Shown here piece by piece: positions 44,107 to 53,667 of a DNA stretch of 64,000 bases. The position numbers and the translations under genes were made by a program. The notes under the pieces are model-generated. The model saw only the letters and a program-made list of their open reading frames with translations, ran no database searches and was not told the origin of the DNA. How positions within the stretch are numbered: the first letter of the stretch is position 1; each line of letters starts with the position of its first letter. The DNA is from Paenibacillus baekrokdamisoli (GTDB lineage: Bacteria > Bacillota > Bacilli > Paenibacillales > Paenibacillaceae), in NCBI RefSeq assembly GCF_003945345.1, contig NZ_AP019308.1:3720001-3784000 (forward strand), given 5' to 3'.

Positions 44107-45540
44107 TTAGTCCCCTTTGTATTGTTCATAGAAATAGTTCATGAAAAGATGTCCTGGATCATATTCGTCCTTTTTCGTGAAAAACGCTTTGTTTTCCGGA
44201 TACACTTCCCTAAACTGTTCCATTGTCGGATAGGCCGCATAGGGCAAATAATACGTGCCGTGATGCCGGATGACTTGGTCGATAATGCGCTGTATTCCTT
44301 GCTTAGTCGCTGCCTGACCCGAATTAGAAAGCGGCACGTTAAACAAGCAGACAAGTGCGAACATATCCTCCCTCGCGTACGACAAAGCAGCTTCTTGATC
44401 GCGATTGACATACCGGACCGTAATATTTAGCAGGTTCAAATGTTCTTGAGGCAGAAGCATCTTCAAATCCTCAACGAAACTAGCGAACTCCCCCACCGGG
44501 ATAAAATATTCCTGAAGCAAGTCGTTCTTACCCGCCTCATGATATTCCATGAATTCGGAATCGGAACGCATCGCATTATTGCGGCTAATAATGGTATTCC
44601 GCTGCTTGACGAAGTAGCTTTTTTGCAAAGACCACAGAGCATTCTTACCCCAATCGAAATTCCGGTTCAAGTTAAATAGCAGCTTGAGCGGGACTACCCA
44701 ATCCTCTCGCGTTTTCAACTTGTTATGGGCGGAAAGCGGAATGCTTTTATCGACACGGTAATTGATGGCGTACATATCGGAGAGATATCCTTCAGTCGCT
44801 ACGGAAATACGAGCGATGTGCAAGTGGATGTCAGGGTCACCTTGTACCTTTTTGCGGAAATAGTCTGCATAGGAGTTGACGTTGGTTTCTTCTGTCAAGA
44901 TTCGATAGACCTCATCTTCCGTCAGAGTCAGTGTGACGTCCAAGATGATACCGAACAGCCCATATCCGCCCAAGGCCAGCGGGAACAAATCTGCATTCTC
45001 TGTACGGCTGACTTCTCGAATCTGACCGTCCGCAGTAAGCAGACGAAACGACTCTACGCTTTTGATTAGAGAGCCATTGCGGATATCCCGACCATGAGCA
45101 TTAACACTTATAGACCCGCCTATTGTAAAAACATTTTGCGACTGCATCATTTTAACGGATAATCCGTATGGGTTAACTGCGTCCTGCACATCCTTCCAGG
45201 TTGCCCCAGCTTGCACGCGGATCTTTCTCGCCTGCGGGTCCACGGATAAGATTTTATTAAAAGAAGTCATATCGACGACTATGCCGTCTTTGTAGTAAGT
45301 ATGGCCACCCTGGCTATGCCGCTGACCCGCGATGGAAACAGTAAGATTCTTTACCTTGGCTTCGTGCAGCAGTGTCACTAACTGCTCCTCTTCCCTGCCA
45401 GGGATGATCCGTTCTATCTTAACTGGATGGAGTCGGCTGTAATCGGTAATTAGGAAAGGATCCTGATCTGGGGAAGAATTCTGTATATATTGGAACATAC
45501 ATATGGCGGCGAGCATTATTATGGCGATTCCCTTTTTCAT
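44107..45540 (-). CDS. FAD-binding oxidoreductase (FAD_binding_4 / VAO family), exported or membrane-anchored
   Basis: The product is about 477 residues from ATG 45540 (MKKGIAIIMLAAICMF), with an N-terminal hydrophobic segment acting as signal or anchor. The PCMH-type FAD domain has VSIAGQRHSQGGHTYYKDGI, where the His could bind FAD covalently, then VQAGATWKDVQDAVN and FTIGGSISVNAHGRD. The C-terminal part resembles sugar-lactone or D-arabinono-lactone oxidases. The substrate may be a sugar, lactone or alcohol. A half-MFS gene follows directly. Confidence 0.85.
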   Translation of the reverse strand: MKKGIAIIMLAAICMFQYIQNSSPDQDPFLITDYSRLHPVKIERIIPGREEEQLVTLLHEAKVKNLTVSIAGQRHSQGGHTYYKDGIVVDMTSFNKILSVDPQARKIRVQAGATWKDVQDAVNPYGLSVKMMQSQNVFTIGGSISVNAHGRDIRNGSLIKSVESFRLLTADGQIREVSRTENADLFPLALGGYGLFGIILDVTLTLTEDEVYRILTEETNVNSYADYFRKKVQGDPDIHLHIARISVATEGYLSDMYAINYRVDKSIPLSAHNKLKTREDWVVPLKLLFNLNRNFDWGKNALWSLQKSYFVKQRNTIISRNNAMRSDSEFMEYHEAGKNDLLQEYFIPVGEFASFVEDLKMLLPQEHLNLLNITVRYVNRDQEAALSYAREDMFALVCLFNVPLSNSGQAATKQGIQRIIDQVIRHHGTYYLPYAAYPTMEQFREVYPENKAFFTKKDEYDPGHLFMNYFYEQYKGD

Positions 45541-45848
45541 AACAGGCTCTCCAGTCACGTATTTAATAGGATTCGTAAGCCCTTCATTGACCTTGCTCTA
45601 ATTACGAGATTCGACACATAGCGGTAGGATCCTCCAAATCTTTTCATAAATTCTAGCGCTGCGATGCAATCTTCAGAGGCTGGATTTCATCAGCATCACT
45701 CTAAAATTCGACTTATGTTATATACATGTAATAAAAAAGACGCGTAATAACAGTGTTTTGATTAAAATAGTCATAATCATTGTTTTTTCGATCGCTTCAT
45801 GATATATTTATGTCATAAAACATAACATATTGCTGAGGGGGAGTATGG

Positions 45849-46337
45849 ATGAACGTTGCTTTTGTCGCACACGATGGTAAAAAAGAGGAACTAATTAATT
45901 TTGTGATTGCTTATGAGCAGCTGTTCCAAGATCATGCGTTATTCGGTACGGGAACGACAGGCACACTACTTATGGCCAATACGGGGCTTGACATCTGCCG
46001 GTTCAAATCTGGTCCACTCGGAGGTGACCAACAGATTGGGGCGATGGTCGCTCGTAACGAAATCGATCTACTCATCTTCTTCCGCGACCCCCTTGTCTCC
46101 CAGCCCCATGAGCCAGATATTACTGCCCTTCTCCGCCTATGTGACGTATACGGTATACCAGTGGCTACCAACATGGCCACTGCGGAATTGCTCATCCAAG
46201 CCTTGCACCGGGGAGACTTCCACTGGAGGGAGATCATCTCGCAGAATCGTCCCGTGTATCTGACTGAAAGAAAGATGAAGGCATCCCACTCCGAATCGCA
46301 AGACGTTCTTCCGTCCATAACCGCAATTAACAATTAG
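45849..46337 (+). CDS. mgsA: Methylglyoxal synthase
   Basis: The 162-residue protein closely follows MgsA. It starts [17 protein letters not shown], has GTGTTGTLL for phosphate binding and [17 protein letters not shown] with the catalytic Asp. [20 protein letters not shown] and [15 protein letters not shown] complete the fold. It converts dihydroxyacetone phosphate to methylglyoxal as a bypass of lower glycolysis in the cytoplasm. The C-terminal tail is about ten residues longer than in E. coli. It is transcribed alone, with GAGGGGGAG upstream. Confidence 0.96.
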   Translation: MNVAFVAHDGKKEELINFVIAYEQLFQDHALFGTGTTGTLLMANTGLDICRFKSGPLGGDQQIGAMVARNEIDLLIFFRDPLVSQPHEPDITALLRLCDVYGIPVATNMATAELLIQALHRGDFHWREIISQNRPVYLTERKMKASHSESQDVLPSITAINN

Positions 46338-46352
46338 TCGGCCAAAAAAGAG

Positions 46353-46385
46353 AAGCCCTGATGAATTGAATTCCGTCGAGGGCTT
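46353..46385. terminator. Weak hairpin after mgsA
   Basis: AAGCCCT and AGGGCTT pair around a 19-nt loop that includes a GAATT/AATTC element, about 15 bp past the mgsA stop. The stem is short, so confidence is low. Confidence 0.35.
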
Positions 46386-46764
46386 TGATTGCTAAGCGGT
46401 AGAATCCCATTCTCATTCTTCAGTAAAACCACGCCCATACTCTCTGTGGCTGTTGTCCGTGCCAGTTGGCGGTGCTCATCTGGATAGTTTGCTTCCTTAT
46501 TAGCATGGAATACAGCTTGGACCATTGGCAAACCGCTCTTTCCCACGAAACACTTCTCGCCAGATCGAACAGTTCCTGGCGGAAAGAACGATCCAAAAGC
46601 GTTGGAAACAGGCAGTTCTCAACTGCCTGTTTCAATTCAGGTGTATTTCCATCTAATCTGAAAACAAACTCTCGGATATTCTTAATACTATCGTGATCTG
46701 GTATCTCTGGGTCCAGCCGGGGATACAGTTGCGGGATCGGGGTCGCGAATCTGTATAGCAGCAT
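46373..46764 (-). pseudogene. Mixed enzyme debris: GH3 beta-glucosidase fragment and a possible glycosyltransferase tail
   Basis: One minus-strand frame (from about 46525) reads MVQAVFHANKEANYPDEHRQ followed by LARTTATESMGVVLLKNENG and ILPLS, the conserved inner part of a family 3 glycoside hydrolase. Another frame upstream reads LLDRSFRQELFDLARSVSWE with RAVCQWSKLYSML, like the C-terminal end of a family-4 glycosyltransferase. Neither has a start or the rest of its domain. They appear to be leftovers of deletions downstream of the SLH array. Confidence 0.45.
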
Positions 46765-46834
46765 TCGCCTTTCCTGATGGGATAATCGGCAGAACTAACG
46801 ATAACGTCAAAATAAGATAAAATAACTTTTTCAT
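46688..46834 (-). CDS. Short secreted peptide or truncated secreted protein behind the SLH gene
   Basis: ATG 46834 lies two bases after the SLH gene stop. The 48-codon frame has a clear Sec signal (MKKLFYLILTLSLVLPIIPS, then GKANA with cleavage before AIQ). A mature part of about 23 residues follows, containing VSPAGPRD. The neighbouring small secreted protein at 48416 has a similar ISPAGPAK just after its signal. I think the gene was truncated by fusion to the debris further on, but it may still be translated. Confidence 0.45.
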   Translation of the reverse strand: MKKLFYLILTLSLVLPIIPSGKANAAIQIRDPDPATVSPAGPRDTRSR

Positions 46835-46836
46835 GA

Positions 46837-48090
46837 TTACTCTACTTTAAGGGAAGCGTAGGTCCCCGTTCCAGTTACTATATCCATATAATTATCTTTA
46901 ACATATGCGCTACGTACCCAGACCCTAGTAGTTTTTCCTCCGGGCATGATATCCCCAAAAGTGATATATTTACCTTCTGATTTAGAATATCCAGTCTGAC
47001 GAAGTGAAGAATATCCGTATTTTCCAGCAAGGGTAAACGTTCCCGTTCCAATCACCCAATCCAATGCACTAACGAATGACATACTATTAGTTACCGTCTT
47101 TTTTGGGGTAATGCTGATGTCCGTATAGATACGATAATAGTCGTCAACCACATCTCCAGGTTCTGCAAACATATCAGCATAGATCCCACGATTCTTCACG
47201 CCAGGAGAAGCATCAACATAAATCATACGATGAAGCACTAGAGACCCAATATGATTCTTAGCATCAATTGGAGTGCGCATAATACGATCCAAAGTTAAAT
47301 CTTTTCCATTGTAATTTCCCCACGTAACCTTCTTAGAAATGCTAAGAACATTAGTACCCGTCAACCCAACTTCCCGAAGTTCATTAAGGTCACGATAGGA
47401 ATTAGCAGCCTTTGTTTGAATGCTCTCATATCGCATCAGGATAGCTGCTACTTCGGCGCGTGTCGTTGTCTTACCGGTTCCAAACGTGCCATCCGGATAA
47501 CCACTCATCAAACCAGTTCCAAGTGCAACAGATACAATCGGATAATCCAACTTATTAAGTCCACCTTTGTAATATTCAGCTACAGGAACAAGGGTATCCG
47601 CTGTATCTTTAAGGGCCTGTCCGTAGTCAGCATCATGCGCCGCCAATCCATATACCATCCATTTAGCCATTTCTGTACGTGTCAGTTTTCGGGTTGGTTT
47701 AAAGCCATTTGGAAAATCACTAGGCTTGAAAAAACCTAATGCTGCAGCACGATTCACCTCATCCTTGCTCCAGTGGCCGACTAAATCCGGAAACTCTCCA
47801 TTAACTTGATTTTCCGTGTTAATCGATACGCGGGAAAGAACAGCTGCCAATTCAGCTCGTGTTACGGGTGCATCGGGCTTAAACAGGCCATTTCCCACAC
47901 CTTTCAGATATCCTTTTGACACGGCGTAATCGATCGAAGATTTCGCCCAAAAATTGGCTTTTACGTCAAGAAATCTATCTGCACTTTTAGTTGTTGCTTC
48001 AGCATGAGAAGAATTTGAACTCGCAAATATACTAACCATAATCGAACCAAGAACAACCAAACTAACTACTAAGCCTGAATATCGTTTCAT
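46837..48090 (-). CDS. SLH-domain surface protein, subfamily A, copy 1
   Basis: The 417-residue protein has a Sec signal (about residues 1-31, cleavage near SHAEA). Three SLH repeats follow (about residues 40-225: WAKSSIDYAVSKGYLKGVGN, LTRTEMAKWMVYGLAAHDAD, YPDGTFGTGKTTTRAEVAAI), anchoring it to pyruvylated cell-wall polymer. The C-terminal 190 residues form a variable beta-rich domain ending GTGTYASLKVE. The first 235 residues are nearly identical to the protein at 48751-50016, while the C-terminal domains differ. Function of the variable part is unknown. Confidence 0.92.
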   Translation of the reverse strand: MKRYSGLVVSLVVLGSIMVSIFASSNSSHAEATTKSADRFLDVKANFWAKSSIDYAVSKGYLKGVGNGLFKPDAPVTRAELAAVLSRVSINTENQVNGEFPDLVGHWSKDEVNRAAALGFFKPSDFPNGFKPTRKLTRTEMAKWMVYGLAAHDADYGQALKDTADTLVPVAEYYKGGLNKLDYPIVSVALGTGLMSGYPDGTFGTGKTTTRAEVAAILMRYESIQTKAANSYRDLNELREVGLTGTNVLSISKKVTWGNYNGKDLTLDRIMRTPIDAKNHIGSLVLHRMIYVDASPGVKNRGIYADMFAEPGDVVDDYYRIYTDISITPKKTVTNSMSFVSALDWVIGTGTFTLAGKYGYSSLRQTGYSKSEGKYITFGDIMPGGKTTRVWVRSAYVKDNYMDIVTGTGTYASLKVE

Positions 48091-48135
48091 TTTAAATGCC
48101 CCCGAATTAATAGTTTATATTTATAACTTCAAGTT

Positions 48136-48414
48136 TTGATTCAACCTCTATCTGGTTACATCCTACTCGCATGGCAACATCGACAAAGCACGGACAATCG
48201 CACGCTGGGCGGCTTATTTCATTTGCTATGCGATGAAGTAAGCCAATTAGATTGGGAGGTTGCTCGGAAGCAACTCATCGACTTGATTGAGGATGTTGCT
48301 AAAACAGCCAATAAGAAGATCACAGCACTCATTCAAACACAACTCCACCAATGGATTGCTGGTTTGCCCAGCTATATCAAGGGTTATCTGCCTATTTTAG
48401 GCTGCAAAAGTTGA
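48136..48414 (+). mobile_element. IS4-family-like transposase C-terminal fragment
   Basis: The plus strand reads LLAWQHRQSTDNRTLGGLFH, then LLCDEVSQLDWEVARKQLID and LHQWIAGLPSYIKGYLPILG to a stop at 48414. The pattern resembles the C-terminal tail of IS4-type transposases of Paenibacillus and relatives. No catalytic part remains. The SLH leader that is shared with 50017-50075 breaks off at about 48145, where this fragment begins. It therefore marks a recombination or insertion point inside the array. Confidence 0.5.
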
Positions 48415-48415
48415 G

Positions 48416-48754
48416 TTATTCATAATTAAGTACGGCTGCCACTTGGGTCTTAGCCGGGTATGGATCGTAACAACCACCGACATTTCGTGCTATCACTTGG
48501 GAATTATTAAGTTGAGCAATCCAATCGTTACTATCTCTTTGAAACCATTTAGTTATTGGAAACACGTCATCGTCAGCTTTAACTCTTTTTCTAACGGTTT
48601 GCATCTTTGCTGGGCCTGCAGGAGAAATAACCGGTGATGGTGGATATTTAGTCGCATTATCTGACGGCTTACTAAAAACAATATCGATAGGAAATATTGC
48701 AATTAATAATACAAGAATCATAAAGACTGTTGGTGATTTTTTAAATATCCTCAT
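48416..48754 (-). CDS. Small secreted protein coupled to the subfamily A SLH gene
   Basis: The 112-residue protein has a Sec signal (SPTVFMILVLLIAIFPIDIV, about residues 7-28) and a mature part of about 80 residues. That part contains YPPSPVISPAGPAKMQTVRK and a later WFQRDSNDWIAQLNN. Its ATG overlaps the stop of the SLH gene by four bases, so translation is coupled. I recognise no family. By position it may form a surface complex with, or depend on, the SLH protein. Confidence 0.6.
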   Translation of the reverse strand: MRIFKKSPTVFMILVLLIAIFPIDIVFSKPSDNATKYPPSPVISPAGPAKMQTVRKRVKADDDVFPITKWFQRDSNDWIAQLNNSQVIARNVGGCYDPYPAKTQVAAVLNYE

Positions 48755-50016
48755 ATTTTCTTCGATTCCCTAGGAATTGAAATAATCGTTGTGAAACCAC
48801 CATCTATAGTATAAATATCACCTTCAATGGAATTAGATTTCGGATCATTGTTTCTTTTAATCCAATAACCAACCCAGAAGGTTGATTCTATTCCTTTCTT
48901 AAAAATAGATGGATACCATTCAGGTTCAATTGAAAGAATACCGTACTTTCGCTGTGCTTCTGGGGCTCTAATACCCATAGAGGATGCAATATTAAGACTT
49001 GAACCATTTACAAATGTGTTTTCTTCCAACTTGTCTACGTTAGGTGTAAAGGAAACTTCACTAAAAGTGTAGAAATACTCATCGCTTCCTGTTACTGTTT
49101 TATCAACAAACAAAGGAGCATAGACACCTTTCATTTGTTTTGATTTATTATAGTCTACGACTACCATTCGTTTTAGCTTCAACGTGCCAATGTTATTACG
49201 TGTAGAAATTTTCTTATTCAAAATATTCGTGAATTTCTTCACTGGATCAATGACATACGGCGTAATGATTTCCAGATTGGTTCCTTGGGTAGCGAGTGCG
49301 CGCATTTCATTCAGATCCCGATAGGAATTAGCAGCCTTTGTTTGAATGCTCTCATATCGCATCAGGATAGCTGCTACTTCAGCGCGTGTGGTAGTTTTAC
49401 CGGTTCCAAATGTTCCATCCGGATATCCAGTCATTAAGCCCGTACCGAGTGCAACAGACACAATCGGATAATCCAACTTATTAAGTCCACCTTTGTAATA
49501 TTCAGCTACAGGAACAAGGGTATCCGCTGTATCTTTGAGGGCCTGTCCGAAGTCAGCATCATGCGCCGCCAATCCATGTACCATCCATTTAGCCATTTCT
49601 GTACGTGTCAGTTTTTGGGTTGGTTTAAAGCCATTTGGAAAATCAATAGGCTTAAAAAAACCTAATGCTGCAGCACGATTCACTTCATCTTTGCTCCAGT
49701 GGCCGGCTAAATCCGGAAACTCTCCATTGACTTGATTTTCCGTATTAATCGATACGCGGGAAAGAACAGCTGCCAATTCAGCTCGTGTTACGGGTGCATC
49801 GGGCTTAAACAGGCCATTTCCCACACCTTTCAGATATCCTTTCGACACGGCGTAATCGATCGAAGATTTCGCCCAAAAATTGGATTTTACGTCAAAAAAG
49901 CTACCTGCACTTTTAGTTGTTGCTTCAGCATGAGAAGAATTTGAACTTGCAAAAATACTAACCATAATCGAACCAAGAACAACCAAACTAACTACTAAGC
50001 CTGAATATCGTTTCAT
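48751..50016 (-). CDS. SLH-domain surface protein, subfamily A, copy 2
   Basis: The 421-residue protein has the same signal peptide and three SLH repeats as the copy at 46837-48090, with only a few changes in the first 235 residues. The C-terminal domain is distinct (ILNKKISTRNNIGTLKLKRM, then YAPLFVDKTVTGSDEYFYTF) but keeps a similar predicted layout. The upstream leader of about 55 bp is also shared. Recombination between the two SLH parts with separate C-terminal histories fits this pattern. Confidence 0.92.
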   Translation of the reverse strand: MKRYSGLVVSLVVLGSIMVSIFASSNSSHAEATTKSAGSFFDVKSNFWAKSSIDYAVSKGYLKGVGNGLFKPDAPVTRAELAAVLSRVSINTENQVNGEFPDLAGHWSKDEVNRAAALGFFKPIDFPNGFKPTQKLTRTEMAKWMVHGLAAHDADFGQALKDTADTLVPVAEYYKGGLNKLDYPIVSVALGTGLMTGYPDGTFGTGKTTTRAEVAAILMRYESIQTKAANSYRDLNEMRALATQGTNLEIITPYVIDPVKKFTNILNKKISTRNNIGTLKLKRMVVVDYNKSKQMKGVYAPLFVDKTVTGSDEYFYTFSEVSFTPNVDKLEENTFVNGSSLNIASSMGIRAPEAQRKYGILSIEPEWYPSIFKKGIESTFWVGYWIKRNNDPKSNSIEGDIYTIDGGFTTIISIPRESKKI

Positions 50017-50564
50017 TTAAATGCCCCCAAATTAATAGTTTACTTTTATAAATTCAAGTTTTGATTCAACCGCTACCTGAGATGTTCGGCTATTCTTTTC
50101 TATAAGGGAATGATACCCAGCCAGTGCAGAGGATTCCATTTAACTCGTACAATTATCGGAATTTGGATTCGATATTGTTAATCATTACCTATCAATAACT
50201 CTAAGTCTCCATAACGATTTCTTCTGATAGAAGCGAGCGATATCCCTCATCTACATCATCTACAAGTTAACTCTATTTGCTTTCTCATCCATTTTTTAAA
50301 ATTATCTGCATGCAAAAAAACTTACTCCTGCTCAATGACAAGTAAGCTTAAGCCTTCGTAGTCTATTAAGTTTTTTCAGGTTATTAGTTCCCACTATTTT
50401 TTGTCCCAATCATCAAGTTCAAACTTTAGTTGTTCAAATTGTTTGTTTGATTCAATAGTATTTAACACCGTAATTGCAGACATACTATTGTCCCCTTCAG
50501 TAGTGTCAATACCACTGTTTACTTTGGAGTCTCGAAAATGGCTGGTATATGTTGAATGATGGGT

Positions 50565-51119
50565 TTATTCGGAATCGAGTAGCCCCCCACTAATAAAGAT
50601 GGCTTCTCCCCGAGGGGAGAAGATTATCTGAGATGCTGACCGATGCGATCCGGGAAGAAGACGGAAAGCTGGAGAAGCATTTGTGCCCTCAAAAGTGTAG
50701 TTATAATCCATATCTTTCCACGTATCAGGTGAACCGTCGGAAGTCCATGTTCCATTTAAACTTTTCCAAATAGCGTAGCTAAAGTTAGCAACAAAATAAT
50801 AACGATTTGGATTAGAACTGTCTTGAGTAGTTGCTAGAGTGCCGGCATACACAATATTGGAGAATAAAGTACGCGTAATCTTTTTTCCAGTACCTGAATC
50901 TTCATTAATCGCCTTTGTCTTAAGTGTACTCGGTTTAGCAAAAAAAGATTTATAGCCATCGGTAATATCATCTTTTGAAGCTAATTCATATTGAATTTCC
51001 TTAGCGGGAAAGGTTTGCTCGGCTGCCGCGAAGGCAACGCTACTCCTGATAGGATATACTTGTGTAACAAGCGATATCATCATACAAAATACTATGATCC
51101 GACATAGTAGCCTTTTCAA
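50565..51119 (-). CDS. Secreted protein of unknown function, possibly shortened by an in-frame stop
   Basis: The 184-residue protein has a Sec signal (LLCRIIVFCMMISLVTQVYP, cleavage near AFA-AAE). The mature part includes EIQYELASKDDITDGYKSFF and a Ser/Asn-rich middle with repeated Trp/Tyr. The frame ends at TAA 50565-50567 but stays open beyond it for 56 more codons (THHSTYTSHFRDSK to LKFELDDWDKK) to TAG 50394-50396. It starts 19 bp after the first subfamily B SLH gene, as with the other small secreted genes here. 50017-50393 holds only the shared SLH leader (to about 50075) and AT-rich DNA. Confidence 0.65.
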   Translation of the reverse strand: MKRLLCRIIVFCMMISLVTQVYPIRSSVAFAAAEQTFPAKEIQYELASKDDITDGYKSFFAKPSTLKTKAINEDSGTGKKITRTLFSNIVYAGTLATTQDSSNPNRYYFVANFSYAIWKSLNGTWTSDGSPDTWKDMDYNYTFEGTNASPAFRLLPGSHRSASQIIFSPRGEAIFISGGLLDSE

Positions 51120-51138
51120 CAGATGTTCCTCCTAACCA

Positions 51139-52371
51139 TTAATAAGGAATATCAGGATTATACTTGGGTCCATCAACGGATAACAACTGGTTACTTACAT
51201 ATCCGGCGCTAGAGTATGCTGGTATATAGATTTTAAAAGTTATTCCCCCATATTGGATCCAGCCTTTCTTGGGAATAATCATGGCTGGCAAATCACCAAC
51301 TTTTTTCTTATAAAGAAGTGCGGGCATATTTAGAGAAGTACCCTTGAAAAATGCATCTAAATCGGGAGAATCCAAACCATTCAGATCGAACGGAATATAG
51401 GATTTTTGAGAAAACATTTTCGTATCTTTGTTATAAACTACGTGCGTCTTGGCATACAGGACATAGCTTTGCTTCCACTTATTGACCATTAAATCATCTC
51501 GATTATCATTATTAAACCATTTAAGTGTATTAATATTAGGCAATAATTTACGATTGGGGTCCTTCGGGTCTTCGAGATCTATCGCAATTAACGCATCTAA
51601 TTGCCCTCGATATTTGTTATTCTTCGAATTGATAATCATTTTATCTTTGCGCCATAATTCTTCTATCGTTTTTCCTTGATATTGATTAGCAGCCGTTACT
51701 AGAATCTCTGGCATAACCGTGAATATATTCGTTCCATGCCACATAATCTCAGCATTGCCGACCGCATATTTATCTACGGGCAACTTTGCTCCACTCTTAA
51801 CTGCCAAAATCCGGTTAATAATCGTTACCGCTTGCGCCCTTGTAGTTGTTTCCCCTTCGCCGAGCCTGCCATCACCTAGACCCGTTATTAGACCCTTTTT
51901 CGTTGCTAGATACATCCATCTCAAATCATCGGTGGTCGAGTCTCCTATTCCTCTTACAGCAATGCGAGACATTTGTTTACGATTAATAAAGGCATCCCAA
52001 TTCGCATCTTTAAAGTCCGATGTTACCGTAAGTTTGGCCTCTGCAGCAGCAGTTGAATAAACCGTATACCAGGAGCCAGTCGTATATTCTCCGACCGGTA
52101 GGTGAAGAGCAGTAACCACCATTTTAATAAACTCGGCTCTTGATACATTCACATCTGGCTTGAAGGTGCCATCTGGATAACCTGATACATACCCTTCCTT
52201 AACGGCTTCTGCAATACTGGATTTTGCCCAGTGATTAGCTTTTACATCCGTAAAGCTACCTGTAGTTATCGTTAACGGCTCAGCATGAGAATTGTCTGAG
52301 CTTACAACAGTACCAGCAATAATTGAACTAAGAACAACCAAACTAGCAAGTAAGCTGGAATATCGTTTCAT
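51139..52371 (-). CDS. SLH-domain surface protein, subfamily B, copy 1
   Basis: The product is about 410 residues from ATG 52371 (MKRYSSLLASLVVLSSIIAG); TTG 52386 is part of the GGAGGAAC ribosome site. It has a Sec signal to about residue 29 and SLH repeats over about residues 38-215 (HWAKSSIAEAVKEGYVSGYP, VSRAEFIKMVVTALHLPVGE, GEGETTTRAQAVTIINRILA). A C-terminal domain of about 190 residues follows. It is nearly identical to the next two copies except in the last 90 residues (YIPFDLNGLDSPDLDAFFKG). It is the distal gene of a three-gene tandem. Confidence 0.92.
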   Translation of the reverse strand: MKRYSSLLASLVVLSSIIAGTVVSSDNSHAEPLTITTGSFTDVKANHWAKSSIAEAVKEGYVSGYPDGTFKPDVNVSRAEFIKMVVTALHLPVGEYTTGSWYTVYSTAAAEAKLTVTSDFKDANWDAFINRKQMSRIAVRGIGDSTTDDLRWMYLATKKGLITGLGDGRLGEGETTTRAQAVTIINRILAVKSGAKLPVDKYAVGNAEIMWHGTNIFTVMPEILVTAANQYQGKTIEELWRKDKMIINSKNNKYRGQLDALIAIDLEDPKDPNRKLLPNINTLKWFNNDNRDDLMVNKWKQSYVLYAKTHVVYNKDTKMFSQKSYIPFDLNGLDSPDLDAFFKGTSLNMPALLYKKKVGDLPAMIIPKKGWIQYGGITFKIYIPAYSSAGYVSNQLLSVDGPKYNPDIPY

Positions 52372-52401
52372 TATAAGTTCCTCCAAATTATAGTTATCAC
52401 A

Positions 52402-53637
52402 TTAATAAGGAATATCAGGCTTATATTTGGGGCCATCAACGCTTAACAACTCGTTATCAACAAAACCTGCGTTAGAATATGCAGGTATATAAATTGTAAA
52501 AGATATTTTCCCATACTGAATCCACCCTTTTTTGGGTATGATCATGGCTGGAAAATCACCATCTTGTTTACTGTAAATTGAAGTCGGCATATTTAGTGAA
52601 GTACCCTTGTAAAAGGCAGCTTCATCAGGGGAGTCCATACCACTTACCATAAACGGTATATAAGATAATTGAGAAAACATTTTCGTATCTTTGTTGTAAA
52701 CCACATGAGTCTTGGAGTATAGGACATAACTTTGTTTCCACTTGCTAACCATCAAATCATGCCGATTAGGATCATTATTAAACCACTTGAGTGTATTTAT
52801 ATTAGGCAATAATTTACGATTGGGGTCTTTCGGGTCTTCCAGATCTATCGCAATTAACGCATCTAGTTGCCCTCGATATTTGTTATTCTTCGAATTGATA
52901 ATCATTTTATCTTTGCGCCATAATTCTTCTATCGTTTTTCCTTGATATTGATTAGCAGCCGTTACTAGAATCTCTGGCATAACCGTGAATATATTCGTTC
53001 CATGCCACACAATCTCAGCATTGCCGACCGCATATTTATCTACGGGCAACTTTGCTCCACTCTTAACTGCCAAGATCCGGTTAATAATCGTAACCGCTTG
53101 CGCCCTTGTCGTTGTTTCCCCTTCGCCAAGCCTGCCATCACCTAGACCCGTTATTAGACCCTTTTTCGTTGCTAGATACATCCATCTCAAATCATCGGTG
53201 GTCGAGTCTCCTATTCCTCTTACAGCAATGCGAGACATTTGTTTACGATTAATGAAGGCATCCCAATTCGTATCTTTAAAGTCCGATGTTACCGTAAGCT
53301 TGGCCTCTGCAGCAGCAGTTGAATAAACCGTATACCAGGAGCCGGTCGTATATTCTCCGACCGGTAGGTGAAGAGCAGTAACCACCATTTTAATAAACTC
53401 GGCTCTTGATACATTCACATCTGGCTTGAAGGTGCCATCTGGATAACCTGATACATACCCTTCCTTAACGGCTTCTGCAATACTGGATTTTGCCCAGTGA
53501 TTAGCTTTTACATCTGCAAAGCTGCCTGTAGCTATAGGTAACGGCTCAGCATGAGAATTGTCTGAGCTTGCAACAGTACCAGCAATAATTGAACTAAGAA
53601 CAACCAAACTAGCAAGTAAGCTGGAATATCGTTTCAT
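52402..53637 (-). CDS. SLH-domain surface protein, subfamily B, copy 2
   Basis: The product is about 411 residues from ATG 53637, with the same signal, SLH region and most of the C-terminal domain as copies 1 and 3. Local differences cluster near the end (YIPFMVSGMDSPDEAAFYKG, SIYSKQDGDFPAMIIPKKGW). The intergenic gap to copy 1 is about 30 bp and repeats the same leader with GGAGGAAC. The three copies arose by recent tandem duplication and can recombine with each other. Confidence 0.92.
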   Translation of the reverse strand: MKRYSSLLASLVVLSSIIAGTVASSDNSHAEPLPIATGSFADVKANHWAKSSIAEAVKEGYVSGYPDGTFKPDVNVSRAEFIKMVVTALHLPVGEYTTGSWYTVYSTAAAEAKLTVTSDFKDTNWDAFINRKQMSRIAVRGIGDSTTDDLRWMYLATKKGLITGLGDGRLGEGETTTRAQAVTIINRILAVKSGAKLPVDKYAVGNAEIVWHGTNIFTVMPEILVTAANQYQGKTIEELWRKDKMIINSKNNKYRGQLDALIAIDLEDPKDPNRKLLPNINTLKWFNNDPNRHDLMVSKWKQSYVLYSKTHVVYNKDTKMFSQLSYIPFMVSGMDSPDEAAFYKGTSLNMPTSIYSKQDGDFPAMIIPKKGWIQYGKISFTIYIPAYSNAGFVDNELLSVDGPKYKPDIPY

Positions 53638-53667
53638 TATAAGTTCCTCCAAATTATAGTTATCACA

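Noticed and set aside
51482..52060. Repeated plus-strand ORFs of about 65 and 113 codons opposite the SLH genes (also near 52742-53326 and 54008-54592)
   Set aside because: They recur only because the SLH genes are duplicated and are antisense shadows with no ribosome sites.
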